Shown here one piece after another: positions 1 to 8,651 of a stretch of DNA of 64,000 nt. The DNA is from Clostridiales bacterium (lineage in GTDB: Bacteria; Bacillota; Clostridia; Oscillospirales; Acutalibacteraceae). Below the pieces are notes generated by a model. That model had not been told where the DNA came from. It searched no databases and saw nothing but the letters and a program-made list of their open reading frames with translations. The position numbers were made by a program, and so were the translations under genes. Each line of letters starts with the position of its first letter. The first letter of the stretch is position 1. Where the stretch lies: the NCBI GenBank assembly GCA_024690965.1, contig JAILOG010000013.1:62001-126000 (forward strand), in the 5' to 3' direction.

Positions 1-755
1 AGCGAGTCTGATCTGAACATCAAAAAATACAGCATAATAAGACCTGTAACCGAAAAAGCGAGAGATGTGCCCAGTGCAGCCCCCGCAACTCCCATACCTG
101 CCCCCGGTACAATAATATTATGCGAAAAAACGGTTATATTTCTTGTAGGGAATATCAAAAAGAAATTAAAAATAACATCAAGCACACACATTGTTATATC
201 AAGTATGCCCGGTATTTTCATATTTCCGCTGCATTGCAGCATACCTGCGCAGGTATGATTTATCATTGTTAAGGGCATAGCGGTGGTGCAAATTATAAAA
301 TACGCGGATGCGTTGTCTCTTATAGATTCATCTCCGCCAAGCCACTCGGGCAAATAAAAGCCTATAGATATTCCGAGCAGCGCCACAAAAACGCCGAGCA
401 AAGTCGTAAACACAATTCCAAGCTTTGCTGTATTTCTTGCGGATTTTTCGTCTTTTGCCCCTATTTTATTTGCTATTTGAACCGTAAAGCCAACAGACGA
501 CGCTATGCATATTCCGTTTAACAGCCAGGTGCTTGAAGACACAAGCCCAATGGAAGCCGATTGATCAGCGCCGAGCTTACCGACCATAGACGCGTCTATG
601 TATTGCATAATAATACCCGATATGTGCGCCAGAATCGCGGGGATACTCAGCTTTAATATCATTAAAACAGACTGTGCTCCGGTGATGGGATCGCCGTTTC
701 TCAGAGGAACAAGCGGGTCTTTTTTTAAAGCTTTAGCTTTTGTTTTATTTTTCAT
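1..755 (-). CDS. MATE family efflux transporter (partial, C-terminus beyond window)
   Basis: Read on the minus strand from the ATG at 755 to the left edge, this gives 251 codons with no stop. The translation has a polar N-terminus, then hydrophobic segments typical of MATE (multidrug and toxic compound extrusion) antiporters, including a stretch like IMQYIDASMVGKLGAD, which resembles the conserved first-helix region of this family. MATE proteins export cationic drugs or metabolites in exchange for Na+ or H+; the substrate cannot be told from sequence. A weak ribosome site (GGAAAA) precedes the ATG. The gene is divergent from the small HTH regulator at 966. About half of a typical 450-residue protein is visible. 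Confidence 0.85.
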   Translation of the reverse strand, partial: MKNKTKAKALKKDPLVPLRNGDPITGAQSVLMILKLSIPAILAHISGIIMQYIDASMVGKLGADQSASIGLVSSSTWLLNGICIASSVGFTVQIANKIGAKDEKSARNTAKLGIVFTTLLGVFVALLGISIGFYLPEWLGGDESIRDNASAYFIICTTAMPLTMINHTCAGMLQCSGNMKIPGILDITMCVLDVIFNFFLIFPTRNITVFSHNIIVPGAGMGVAGAALGTSLAFSVTGLIMLYFLMFRSDS

Positions 756-808
756 AACAGTTTTCCGTAAATTTAAGATTATATACAAGGGCTATCAAAA
801 CCCATATA

Positions 809-837
809 ATTTTACCATATTAGTTTATATAGGGCAA
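809..837 (-). promoter_or_regulatory. Probable promoter of the MATE gene
   Basis: On the minus strand a TTGCCC -35 box and a TAAAAT -10 box are separated by 17 bases, about 50 bases before the MATE start codon. This is a sequence match only. Confidence 0.4.
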
Positions 838-895
838 GCACAAAATAAAACTTAAAACTTATAAAAATAATCTTTATATTTATGAACTTTTTTTG

Positions 896-924
896 TTGAA
901 AAATAAAGATTTTTGTAATATAAT
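896..924 (+). promoter_or_regulatory. Sigma-A type promoter of the HTH/fakA operon
   Basis: TTGAAA (896-901) and TATAAT (919-924) are separated by 17 bases, about 40 bases before the HTH gene. This is a near-consensus housekeeping promoter. Confidence 0.75.
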
Positions 925-965
925 ATGCAGGCGATGAAATGTAAATCAAAAAGGAGGTTTGAATT

Positions 966-1181
966 ATGGACGGTATTGCCGTGTCATATAATCGTCTTTG
1001 GAAATTGCTTATAGACAAAAGCCTTAAGAAAAAGGATCTTCAAATAATGACTAACTTAAGCTCTGCCGTTATAGCAAAATTAGGCAGAAACGAATCGGTT
1101 CAGCTTAATACGCTTGTAAAGATATGCCGCGCGCTTCATTGTGAGCTTGCTGACATAGTGGAAATAATACGCAAAGACTGA
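966..1181 (+). CDS. Small Xre/Cro-type helix-turn-helix regulator
   Basis: This 71-residue protein consists almost entirely of a helix-turn-helix DNA-binding domain of the short HTH_26 type; the stretch AVIAKLGRNESVQLNTLVKICRAL matches its recognition and following helices. A strong AAAGGAGG ribosome site lies 8 bases before the ATG. Such proteins act as repressors or activators of nearby genes. It sits alone between a divergent transporter and the fatty-acid kinase run, 53 bases from fakA with no terminator between, so cotranscription is likely. Its target is unknown. Confidence 0.8.
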   Translation: MDGIAVSYNRLWKLLIDKSLKKKDLQIMTNLSSAVIAKLGRNESVQLNTLVKICRALHCELADIVEIIRKD

Positions 1182-1196
1182 AACATAAAATCCGAT

Positions 1197-1237
1197 AAGG
1201 AGGAACGGATAAGCTTTATCCGTGATCGTTAATTATG
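1197..1237 (+). promoter_or_regulatory. Distant ribosome site plus hairpin preceding the fakA start
   Basis: AAGGAGGA lies at 1197-1204 but the fakA ATG is at 1235, a 30-base gap. Between them is a perfect 8-bp stem, ACGGATAA (1205-1212) with TTATCCGT (1216-1223), closed by the loop GCT. Folding would leave about 11 unpaired bases between ribosome site and ATG, close to a normal spacing. An in-frame TGA at 1223-1225 excludes an upstream start. Confidence 0.65.
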
Positions 1238-2890
1238 GAAACATCAACGCTTAACGGAGCTTTGTTCGCGGATATGATACGCGGCGGAGCTCAAAAGCTT
1301 AATAATAACAGAACTCTTGTAAACGACCTGAATGTGTTTCCCGTGCCTGACGGAGATACCGGCGACAATATGTATATGACAATAGATTCAGGCTCGGCAG
1401 CGTTAAACGGTGAAAAAGCCGACTCGCTTGAACACGCATCTTCGTGCGTGGCAAAGGGTATGTTGCTTGGCGCGAGAGGAAACTCGGGGGTAATACTATC
1501 ACGTATATTTGCTGGGATTGCAAGGGGTTTTCTCGGTGCGCACAGTGCCGATGTCGGTTTGTTGGCTAATGCTTTCTCAAACGGTGTTGAGGAGGCTTAC
1601 AGCGCAGTATCTCAGCCCGTTGAGGGAACGATTCTGACCGTATATAAAGAGGCTGTAAGCTTTGCCAATTCAAAGATGAACGAAAGCAGTACGATAGACA
1701 GCTATTTTACCGATTTTACCGCCGAACTGAAACGCTCGCTTGAGCGCACGCCTGAAAAGCTTGCGGTTTTAAAAGACGCGGGCGTTGTAGACAGCGGCGG
1801 CGCAGGCTTTGTGTATATTGCAGAGGGTATGAAAGACGTTTTGAACGGTGTGCGGATAAGCTATGATAACCGCGATGCAGTACCCACAGCAAGAAGAATA
1901 GATTTTTCTCTTTTCACCGAAGACAGCGAGCTTGAATACGGTTACTGTACGGAGTTTTTGCTCAGACTCCAAAACAAAAAGACCGATATTTCTCAGTTCG
2001 ATACAGACGCATTCAGAATGTATTTGGAACAGCACGGAAACTCTGTAGTCGCGTTTAAAGATGGCTCAATAATAAAGGCCCATATCCATACGCAGGATCC
2101 CGGAAAAATATTAAGCTATTGCAGAGATTTCGGTGAGTTTTTAACTGTGAAAATAGAAAATATGGCGCTCCAGCACAACGAGATTGAGGCTCAAAAAGAT
2201 TATATTCCCAAAGTGGAAAAAAGTCGGAAGAAATACGGCATAGTCTGTGTTGCGGCGGGCAGCGGCATAAAAAGCACCTTTAGCTCTTTGGGCGCTGATA
2301 TTGTAGTAGACGGCGGGCAAAGTATGAACCCGTCCGCCGAAAACCTTATAGAAGCGTTTGAGCGTGTGAACGCTGAAACTATAATTGTATTCCCGAACAA
2401 CAAAAATATAATTCTCACCGCGAAACAGGCGGCGGAGCTATACGATAAATCCGACGTAATTATCATCAATACAAAAACAATAGGCGAAGGATACGCCGCG
2501 CTTTCTATGCTCGATACATCATCGGACGACAACGGTATTATTGAAGCTGAATTAAATGAAGCTGCCCAAAACGTTGTAACCGGTATGGTATCACGCGCTA
2601 CGCGCACGACCAAAAAAGACGGCGTAGATATCGTGAAGGATGATTATATCGGTTTTACCGAAGACAGGGTATATACAGATTCTTTGTGCAGAAAACAGGC
2701 TGTGACAGATTTGGCAAAAAGACTGAATGCTCAAAACTATGATATTATGCTTCTTGTATGCGGAACACAAACCAACGAGGAGGAAGTAAACGAGCTATAC
2801 AAGACCCTGTGCGATGAATACAAAAAAACAGAAATAATAACTATTGACGGCGGACAGCCTGTTTATGATTATATAATGATCTTGGAATAA
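1235..2890 (+). CDS. fakA: Fatty acid kinase, DAK2/DegV-type (FakA/YloV family)
   Basis: This 551-residue protein matches the FakA/YloV architecture: an N-terminal DhaL-type kinase domain with the motif NVFPVPDGDTGDNM (residues 33-46, whose aspartates bind Mg-ATP) and GARGNSGVILS (79-89), a middle domain and a C-terminal DegV-like domain. FakA phosphorylates FakB-bound fatty acids so that host or recycled fatty acids can enter phospholipid synthesis. The next gene is a DegV/FakB protein 13 bases downstream, which supports this role. Length is typical of the family. The start follows an unusual hairpin that separates it from the ribosome site, so translation may depend on that fold. Confidence 0.88.
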   Translation: METSTLNGALFADMIRGGAQKLNNNRTLVNDLNVFPVPDGDTGDNMYMTIDSGSAALNGEKADSLEHASSCVAKGMLLGARGNSGVILSRIFAGIARGFLGAHSADVGLLANAFSNGVEEAYSAVSQPVEGTILTVYKEAVSFANSKMNESSTIDSYFTDFTAELKRSLERTPEKLAVLKDAGVVDSGGAGFVYIAEGMKDVLNGVRISYDNRDAVPTARRIDFSLFTEDSELEYGYCTEFLLRLQNKKTDISQFDTDAFRMYLEQHGNSVVAFKDGSIIKAHIHTQDPGKILSYCRDFGEFLTVKIENMALQHNEIEAQKDYIPKVEKSRKKYGIVCVAAGSGIKSTFSSLGADIVVDGGQSMNPSAENLIEAFERVNAETIIVFPNNKNIILTAKQAAELYDKSDVIIINTKTIGEGYAALSMLDTSSDDNGIIEAELNEAAQNVVTGMVSRATRTTKKDGVDIVKDDYIGFTEDRVYTDSLCRKQAVTDLAKRLNAQNYDIMLLVCGTQTNEEEVNELYKTLCDEYKKTEIITIDGGQPVYDYIMILE

Positions 2891-2903
2891 CGGAGGATTT
2901 TGA

Positions 2904-3773
2904 ATGTTAGTATTATTTACAGACACAGATACCGATTTTACACCTCAAACAGCTCACGAATACGGTTATAATCTTATAAGTATGCCTTACAGCATAGACG
3001 GCAAAACGGTGTATCCTTATGTGGATTTCGACTTTTTTGACGCTCACGCTTTTTACGATATGCTCAGAAGCGGTGTTTTGCCAACAACAAGCGCGATAAG
3101 CGAAGAGAGGTATATTGAGTATTTTGAACCGCATTTCAAAAACGGTAACGATATACTTTATGTTCATTTTTCGGCGGCAATGACAGCCACATTTGATAAT
3201 ATGAACAAAGCAATAGAAAAGCTCAGGGAAAAATACCCCGAGCGCAGGTTTTATCATATAGACACAAAAGGAATCACGATAGAAAGCTATAACATAGTAA
3301 AAGAAATCGGGGATTTGCATAAACAAGGTAAAACAATAGAAGAAATACTTGCGTGGGCGGAAAAAGAAGTTGACAGATTTGCCATATACTTCTTCGCAGA
3401 CGATCTTAAATTCTTTAAGAGAAGCGGCAGAGTGAGCGGATTGGCGGCAACAATGGGAACGCTTATAGGCGTAAGACCTATAATACATATGAACTCGGAA
3501 GGCAAAATGGTAAGCGTGGGCAAAGAAAAAGGCAGACAAAAAGCAATAAACAGGCTTGTGGCTTACGTTGAAGAGCTTGGGGACGATTTGTATAACCACA
3601 GGGTAATAGTAGGTCATACCGACGCGCCTGAAATAGTAGAAGAAGTCGTAAACGGACTGGAAGAAAAATTCGGTAAAGAACTGAACATTGAGATAGTAAA
3701 TGTAAATCCGACAGCGGGGAGCCACTGCGGACCTTCGGGCGTGGGGGTATGCTTCCACGCAAAACACAGATAA
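2904..3773 (+). CDS. DegV family fatty-acid-binding protein (FakB-like)
   Basis: This 289-residue protein has the DegV fold signature: an N-terminal Asp-rich strand, the motif TTSAISEE near residue 60, HFSAAMTATFDN, and RSGRVSG in the lipid-binding lid. In the Fak system such proteins bind a fatty acid and present its carboxylate to FakA for phosphorylation. A clear ribosome site (CGGAGG) precedes the ATG, and the gene lies immediately after fakA. The acyl chain preferred cannot be told. It is the only FakB-like gene in the window, although genomes often carry several. Confidence 0.87.
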   Translation: MLVLFTDTDTDFTPQTAHEYGYNLISMPYSIDGKTVYPYVDFDFFDAHAFYDMLRSGVLPTTSAISEERYIEYFEPHFKNGNDILYVHFSAAMTATFDNMNKAIEKLREKYPERRFYHIDTKGITIESYNIVKEIGDLHKQGKTIEEILAWAEKEVDRFAIYFFADDLKFFKRSGRVSGLAATMGTLIGVRPIIHMNSEGKMVSVGKEKGRQKAINRLVAYVEELGDDLYNHRVIVGHTDAPEIVEEVVNGLEEKFGKELNIEIVNVNPTAGSHCGPSGVGVCFHAKHR

Positions 3774-3785
3774 AGGTGAGATTTT

Positions 3786-4904
3786 ATGGCAGATATTTGC
3801 AGAGTTCAAACAAAAAAACAGCAAAAGGATTTTCTTAATTTTCCACTTGAGCTGTACAAGGGAAACAAGAATTTTGTTCCTCCGCTTTACGGTGATGAAA
3901 AAAAGATATTCAGAAAAGATTATGTTTACCTTGACACTTGTGAAGTCGTTTATTTCAACGCCTACAACAATGGTAAAATGGCAGGAAGAATTTCGGGCAT
4001 TTTGCAAAAGGCAAGCAACGAAAAAACGGGGGAGAGGCGTGTCCGCTTTACAAGGTTTGACTGCGTAAACGATAAAATGATCGCAAAACAGCTTTTTGAC
4101 GCGGTGGAAAACTGGGCAAAAGAAAAAGGTATGGACACCGTGTGCGGCCCTCTCGGATTTTCTGATTTAGAGCGTGAAGGTTTGCTTGTCGAGGGGTTTG
4201 ACGAGCTTTCGACATTTGAGGAGCAGTATAATTATGATTACTACGGTGAGCTTGTAGAGTATTGTGGTTACACAAAAGAAGTCGATTGGACAGAGAGCAA
4301 AATATATTTACCGGACGAGCCGACCGACAAGCTCGACAAAATAACCGAATATGTAATGAAACGCTACAATCTGCACTTCGGTAAAGCAAAAAATGTAAAC
4401 GATTTCTTAAATAAATACGCCGACAAATTTTTTGAACTGCTTGACGTGGCTTATGACGGGCTTTACGGAACAGTACCTTTTACCGACGGTATGAAAAAAA
4501 TGATGATAAACAACTTTAAGCTTATCATCGACTTAAAGCACGTTGCCGTAATTCTTGACGAAAACGAAAAACTTGTTTGTCTTGGACTGTGTTTTCCGTC
4601 TATTGCAAAAGCGGTGCAAAAGTCAAACGGACACCTAACACCTGCGGCGATCGCAAGAATACTTAAAGCAATTAAAAAGCCCGAAATAATAGACCTTGGG
4701 CTTGTTGCGGTTGCACCTGAATACATTAACAAAGGCGTTACAGCCGCAATTTGCTCTGAGCTCGCCAAAATGCTCAAAGAAGACGGCATAAAATACGCCG
4801 AAACAAATCTTAACCTTGAAGACAATGCAGCCATACAGAATTTATGGAAGCGTTTTAAGGCAGTACGCCACAAACGCCGACGCAGCTATATAAAGCATAT
4901 TTAA
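3786..4904 (+). CDS. GNAT-fold protein, YghO-like
   Basis: This 372-residue protein begins with a segment of the type found in YghO-like acetyltransferase-fold proteins (FPLELYKGNKNFVPPL) and ends with a GNAT-like region, including LGLVAVAPEYINKGVTAAIC followed by an NLNLEDNAAIQNLWKRF stretch that resembles the end of the acyl-CoA-binding fold. The family is broadly annotated as N-acetyltransferase, but substrates are unknown. The ribosome site AAAGGTGAG precedes the ATG, and the gene lies 12 bases after the DegV gene in what looks like one operon. A link to lipid or fatty-acyl metabolism is only suggested by the neighbourhood. Confidence 0.6.
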   Translation: MADICRVQTKKQQKDFLNFPLELYKGNKNFVPPLYGDEKKIFRKDYVYLDTCEVVYFNAYNNGKMAGRISGILQKASNEKTGERRVRFTRFDCVNDKMIAKQLFDAVENWAKEKGMDTVCGPLGFSDLEREGLLVEGFDELSTFEEQYNYDYYGELVEYCGYTKEVDWTESKIYLPDEPTDKLDKITEYVMKRYNLHFGKAKNVNDFLNKYADKFFELLDVAYDGLYGTVPFTDGMKKMMINNFKLIIDLKHVAVILDENEKLVCLGLCFPSIAKAVQKSNGHLTPAAIARILKAIKKPEIIDLGLVAVAPEYINKGVTAAICSELAKMLKEDGIKYAETNLNLEDNAAIQNLWKRFKAVRHKRRRSYIKHI

Positions 4905-4917
4905 GTGAGGTATCGTT

Positions 4918-6168
4918 ATGACAAAACATTATGAATATGACGCGGAAAAAGAAATTCAGTCTTTAAATAATCAAGAACATACTAAAGAAGCAAAGAAAAA
5001 GCCAAAATCCGGAAAGCTCGCTGTTGTTTTTGCGTGTATGGCGTTGGTATGCGCAATAGCCGTGGCTGTAGCAGCAATATGTTTTATAGGCAACTCCTCG
5101 CAAAAGGTAGAGGCGCTGTCAAAACAAATTGAAATACTTGCAGCTTCTGTGGACACGAACACCGAAACACAGGAAAACGGTGTAACAATAGCAGGGCAAT
5201 ATGAGATAAAACCGACAGAAGCAATATCTGACGCTTATAAATCTGGCGATAGCTCTAAACTTGACAAAAAGCAAAAAGAAACTCTGAAAATGGCTTCGGA
5301 AGTGCTTTCTGAAATAATAACCGACAAAATGAGCGATTTTGAAAAGGAAACCGCTGTTTACGACTGGATGACAAGCTCATTGCAAAACGATACGGGAATG
5401 CTTGTTGTAGTACCTGCAACACAGCAAGATTGCGAAAATCCGTACGGTGTTCTTAAATACCACAATGCCGTTTGCGTGGGATACGCCACAACATTCAGAT
5501 TGTTTATGCAAATGCTTGATCTTGACTGTATGGTGGTTCATAACAACGATTTGTATCATTCATGGGACCTTGTTAATATTGACGACAACTGGTATCATGT
5601 TGACATATATTCAGACGCCGGAATGGGAGGATATCAGCATTTCAACTTAAATGATGATATGATGCTTGCTCAGCAGAACTGGGATACATCGTATTTTCCC
5701 GCGGCAGATTCGCTTGAACTCAATAAATATTATATGTCAAGAATAGCAGTTGACGATATATATGACGTTCCCGCAAAAATGCGCGAAGAAATAGACAAAA
5801 AAAGCTCTTTTGTATGCTTTGAGTTTACAAAAGAGTTGTCAAACGAAGACATGGCAGTGGTACAAAGCTTTATGGATGTTTTGAGCAATTGCCTGTCTAA
5901 CAGTTATGTTGAAGATTTCGCTTTCAGCGTTACACAAAACAGTTGGACAACAGATTCTAAAACAGGTCATTCTATGGTTTCCGCCACGTTTGATTATAAT
6001 TCTGACGATAATTACGCTGAAAACTATGAAATAGATTACGACAAAATAGGGGAGATATTGTCTGATTCTTTCGGAGACGTTTTGCCCGACATCAAAGACT
6101 ATTCAAACGGCAATTACGGCTATGACTATAACGACGATTATTACAACGACGGCAATTACGGTTATTAA
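4918..6168 (+). CDS. Membrane-anchored transglutaminase-like protein
   Basis: The 416-residue protein has a charged cytoplasmic N-terminus, one membrane helix at about 34-58 and an extracytoplasmic transglutaminase-like domain. The catalytic triad is visible: Cys186 in NAVCVGYA, His214 in YHSWDLV and Asp229 in WYHVDIYSD. Bacterial members are usually cysteine peptidases or protein cross-linking enzymes acting on the cell surface. The C-terminal 25 residues are an odd Tyr/Asn/Asp/Gly-rich tail. A good ribosome site precedes the ATG, 13 bases after the GNAT gene. The substrate is unknown. Confidence 0.75.
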   Translation: MTKHYEYDAEKEIQSLNNQEHTKEAKKKPKSGKLAVVFACMALVCAIAVAVAAICFIGNSSQKVEALSKQIEILAASVDTNTETQENGVTIAGQYEIKPTEAISDAYKSGDSSKLDKKQKETLKMASEVLSEIITDKMSDFEKETAVYDWMTSSLQNDTGMLVVVPATQQDCENPYGVLKYHNAVCVGYATTFRLFMQMLDLDCMVVHNNDLYHSWDLVNIDDNWYHVDIYSDAGMGGYQHFNLNDDMMLAQQNWDTSYFPAADSLELNKYYMSRIAVDDIYDVPAKMREEIDKKSSFVCFEFTKELSNEDMAVVQSFMDVLSNCLSNSYVEDFAFSVTQNSWTTDSKTGHSMVSATFDYNSDDNYAENYEIDYDKIGEILSDSFGDVLPDIKDYSNGNYGYDYNDDYYNDGNYGY

Positions 6169-6194
6169 AGTTTGAGCAAAAAGGAGAAACGTCA

Positions 6195-6695
6195 ATGAGT
6201 ATAAAGAATAAAGTATTAAGCGTAATTTGTGTTGTTATGCTTTTCACTTTGGTTTGTCAGTCAGGCTGCGCAAAGCGTAATGACGCTTCTGTTGACATTG
6301 ACACACTTCGCGATGCCATGCTTGAAAGCTTCGGTGATACCGCCGATATGACAACTGTAGACAGCAGTTTTGAAAACGCTGAAGAGCTTTTCGCTTATGC
6401 CTGCGATATAGATTACAGCTTGGTAAGAAGTTATTTTTTGAGCTATTCAACGCTTGGCAACGCAGACGAGATAGCTGTCGCTCAACTTGAAAGCGAAGAC
6501 TCCGCCAAGCTTGCACAAAAAGCCTTTCAAAAGCATTTAGAATCAAGAAAAAAGCTGTTTCGCCAATACGCGCCCGAGCAACTTAAACGCACAGATAACG
6601 CAAAGATATTTGCAAGCGGTAATTACGCGGTGCTTATAATAGCCGACAACGCCGAGGAGATCAAAAAAGTATTTGAAGAATTGACAGGAGAATAA
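6195..6695 (+). CDS. Lipoprotein, DUF4358-like
   Basis: This 166-residue protein starts with a short positively charged region, a hydrophobic segment and a Cys at residue 25 (CQSGC), which is a plausible lipoprotein signal although the -3 residue is unusual. The mature part resembles the DUF4358 lipoproteins common in Clostridia: an N-terminal helix, a strand with YSLVRSYFLSYS, and a C-terminal half ending in an ADNAEEIKKVF helix. Its function is unknown. AAAGGAG precedes the ATG, and it is the last gene before a terminator. Confidence 0.65.
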   Translation: MSIKNKVLSVICVVMLFTLVCQSGCAKRNDASVDIDTLRDAMLESFGDTADMTTVDSSFENAEELFAYACDIDYSLVRSYFLSYSTLGNADEIAVAQLESEDSAKLAQKAFQKHLESRKKLFRQYAPEQLKRTDNAKIFASGNYAVLIIADNAEEIKKVFEELTGE

Positions 6696-6713
6696 AAGCC
6701 ATATAAAACTAAC

Positions 6714-6750
6714 GGGAGACACTTATTAATTAAGCGTCTCCCTGTTTTTT
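6714..6750 (+). terminator. Intrinsic terminator after the fakA operon
   Basis: GGGAGAC (6714-6720) pairs with GTCTCCC (6736-6742), extended by CTT/AAG pairs with one mismatch, and is followed by a T-rich run. It lies between convergent genes. Confidence 0.85.
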
Positions 6751-6754
6751 TACA

Positions 6755-8029
6755 TTATTTTAAATTCACTCTTAAAAATGATTTTTTACCCTTTTTGATT
6801 ACAACGTAACCGTCGTTTTTATCAAAATCTGATCTTGTAAGTTTTAATGCGATATCCGTTACCTTTTCGTTGTTTACAAGCACTCCGCCCTGCATAATAA
6901 GACGTTTTGCCTCGCTTTTCGACGGGCAAAGATTTGTTTTTACAAGAATATCAAGAACCGATATCTCTCCGTCTTGCATATCATCAGCCGTAAGATCGGC
7001 GGACGGCATATTAGATACGTCGTTGCCTGAGCCGAACAAAGCCTTGGCGGCCTGTTGAGCTTTTTCGGCTTCTTCCTCGCCGTGAATTAACTTTGTTACC
7101 TCATAAGCAAGTCTTTCTTTAACCTTGTTAAGCTCGCTGCCCTCAAGTTTTTCATACTCAGCTATTTCCTCAAGCGGAACAAATGTGAGTATCTTCATAC
7201 AGCGGATAACGTCCGCGTCGTCAACATTGCGCCAATACTGATAGAACTCATATGGGCTTGTTTTCTCCGGGTCGAGCCAAACTGCGCCTTTTTCGGTTTT
7301 GCCCATCTTTTTGCCCTCGCTTGTTGTAAGCAAGGTGAATGTCATTCCGTAAACCTCGGCACTCTCGGGAACGGGCGTGCCTGTTTCCTCACTTTTTTTG
7401 GCGGCTATGCGGCGTGTAAGCTCAACTCCGCCGATTATGTTGCTCCACTGGTCATCTCCGCCAAGCTCTAAGCGGCAACCGTATTTTTGATTGAGAATAT
7501 AAAAATCATAGCTTTGCATAAGCATATAATTCATTTCAAAGAAGGTTAGTCCGCCGCGTTCCATTCTTTGCTTATAGCACTCAGCCGCAAGCATTTTGCT
7601 TACCGTAAAATGCACGCCTACCTCTCTTATAAAATTGATATAGTTAAGGTCGAGAAGCCAATCGGCGTTATTTACCATTATAGCCTTGCCTTCCGAGAAA
7701 TCTATAAGGCGTGACATTTGCTTTTTAAAGCACTCAATGTTGTGGTCTATGCCTTCTTTTGTAAGCATTTTTCTCATATCGGTCTTGCCTGAGGGATCAC
7801 CTATCATACCCGTACCGCCGCCGAAAAGCGCAATAGGCGTATGTCCTGCCCTTTGCATATGCGCCATAACCATTATTTGAACAAAATGTCCCACATGAAG
7901 GCTGTCGGCAGTGGGGTCAAAGCCAATATAAAACTTTACCTTGCGGTTATTTAAAATATCTTTTACTTCTTCTTCGTTTGTCAGCTGGGCTATCATACCT
8001 CTGCCCTTAAGTTCTTCATAAACTCCCAT
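6755..8029 (-). CDS. tyrS: Tyrosine--tRNA ligase
   Basis: This 424-residue class I aminoacyl-tRNA synthetase charges tRNA-Tyr. The HIGH-type motif is HVGH (residues 45-48), the KMSKS-type motif is KMGKT (241-245), the tyrosine-binding region contains GGDDQWSN (190-197), and a C-terminal S4 RNA-binding domain starts near 355. Length is normal. The ribosome site AAGGAG lies just before the ATG and the gene directly follows ysxC by 4 bases, so it is the last gene of the tig-clpP-clpX-lon-ysxC-tyrS minus-strand series. No T-box leader is present because the gene lies inside an operon. Confidence 0.97.
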   Translation of the reverse strand: MGVYEELKGRGMIAQLTNEEEVKDILNNRKVKFYIGFDPTADSLHVGHFVQIMVMAHMQRAGHTPIALFGGGTGMIGDPSGKTDMRKMLTKEGIDHNIECFKKQMSRLIDFSEGKAIMVNNADWLLDLNYINFIREVGVHFTVSKMLAAECYKQRMERGGLTFFEMNYMLMQSYDFYILNQKYGCRLELGGDDQWSNIIGGVELTRRIAAKKSEETGTPVPESAEVYGMTFTLLTTSEGKKMGKTEKGAVWLDPEKTSPYEFYQYWRNVDDADVIRCMKILTFVPLEEIAEYEKLEGSELNKVKERLAYEVTKLIHGEEEAEKAQQAAKALFGSGNDVSNMPSADLTADDMQDGEISVLDILVKTNLCPSKSEAKRLIMQGGVLVNNEKVTDIALKLTRSDFDKNDGYVVIKKGKKSFLRVNLK

Positions 8030-8033
8030 GTTT

Positions 8034-8633
8034 TTACTCCTTACCGTATTCTTCCACGCAGGCGCTTACTGCGTTTCTTATTTCTTCTGTTCCGTCGCCT
8101 TTAAGCGCGGAAAACGCATACATTTTTATATTGCCCAAGTTTTTAAACTGTTCTTCAAACGCTTTAAGTCTGTTTTGCTGTTCTGTTTTGTTTAATTTAT
8201 CTTTCTTTGTGAGCACAACTATATAAGGCAAGCCGTTTGCGCTCAAAAACTCAAGCATTTGCATATCGTCGGGCGTTGCGGGGTGGCGCATATCCACTAT
8301 TTGTACCACTAAAGCTATTTTTCTTTCCTGCGCGAAATATCCCTCAACAAGCTCCGCCCAACGTTTCTTTTCGCTTTGCGATACCTTTGCGTAGCCGTAT
8401 CCGGGTAAGTCTACAAGAAAAAAACCGTCGCATTTAAAGAAATTTATGGTTGCCGTTTTACCGGGCGTGGCGCTTACTCTCGCAAGTGATTTTCTGCTTA
8501 AAAGCTTATTTATAAGAGACGATTTTCCCACGTTTGATCTGCCCGAAAAAACTACCTCCGGCAAATCTGACTCTATAAGCTGTTTAGAAGTTCCCGCTGC
8601 GCCCGCAAATTCCGCTTTATTAAAATTTATCAT
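8034..8633 (-). CDS. ysxC: Ribosome biogenesis GTPase YsxC/EngB
   Basis: The protein of 199 residues is a small TRAFAC GTPase with P-loop GRSNVGKSS (31-39), G3 motif DLPGYGYA (75-82) and a G4-type motif TKKDK near 141. YsxC helps late assembly of the 50S ribosomal subunit and is essential in many Firmicutes. It lies directly after lon, as in Bacillus subtilis. An AGGAG ribosome site precedes the ATG. Length is typical and nothing is missing. Confidence 0.96.
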   Translation of the reverse strand: MINFNKAEFAGAAGTSKQLIESDLPEVVFSGRSNVGKSSLINKLLSRKSLARVSATPGKTATINFFKCDGFFLVDLPGYGYAKVSQSEKKRWAELVEGYFAQERKIALVVQIVDMRHPATPDDMQMLEFLSANGLPYIVVLTKKDKLNKTEQQNRLKAFEEQFKNLGNIKMYAFSALKGDGTEEIRNAVSACVEEYGKE

Positions 8634-8651
8634 ATAATTTCTCCTTTGCGT

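Noticed and set aside
2913..4007. A 364-codon minus-strand open frame
   Set aside because: It is antisense to the well-supported DegV gene and the start of the GNAT-like gene; the translation resembles no known protein.
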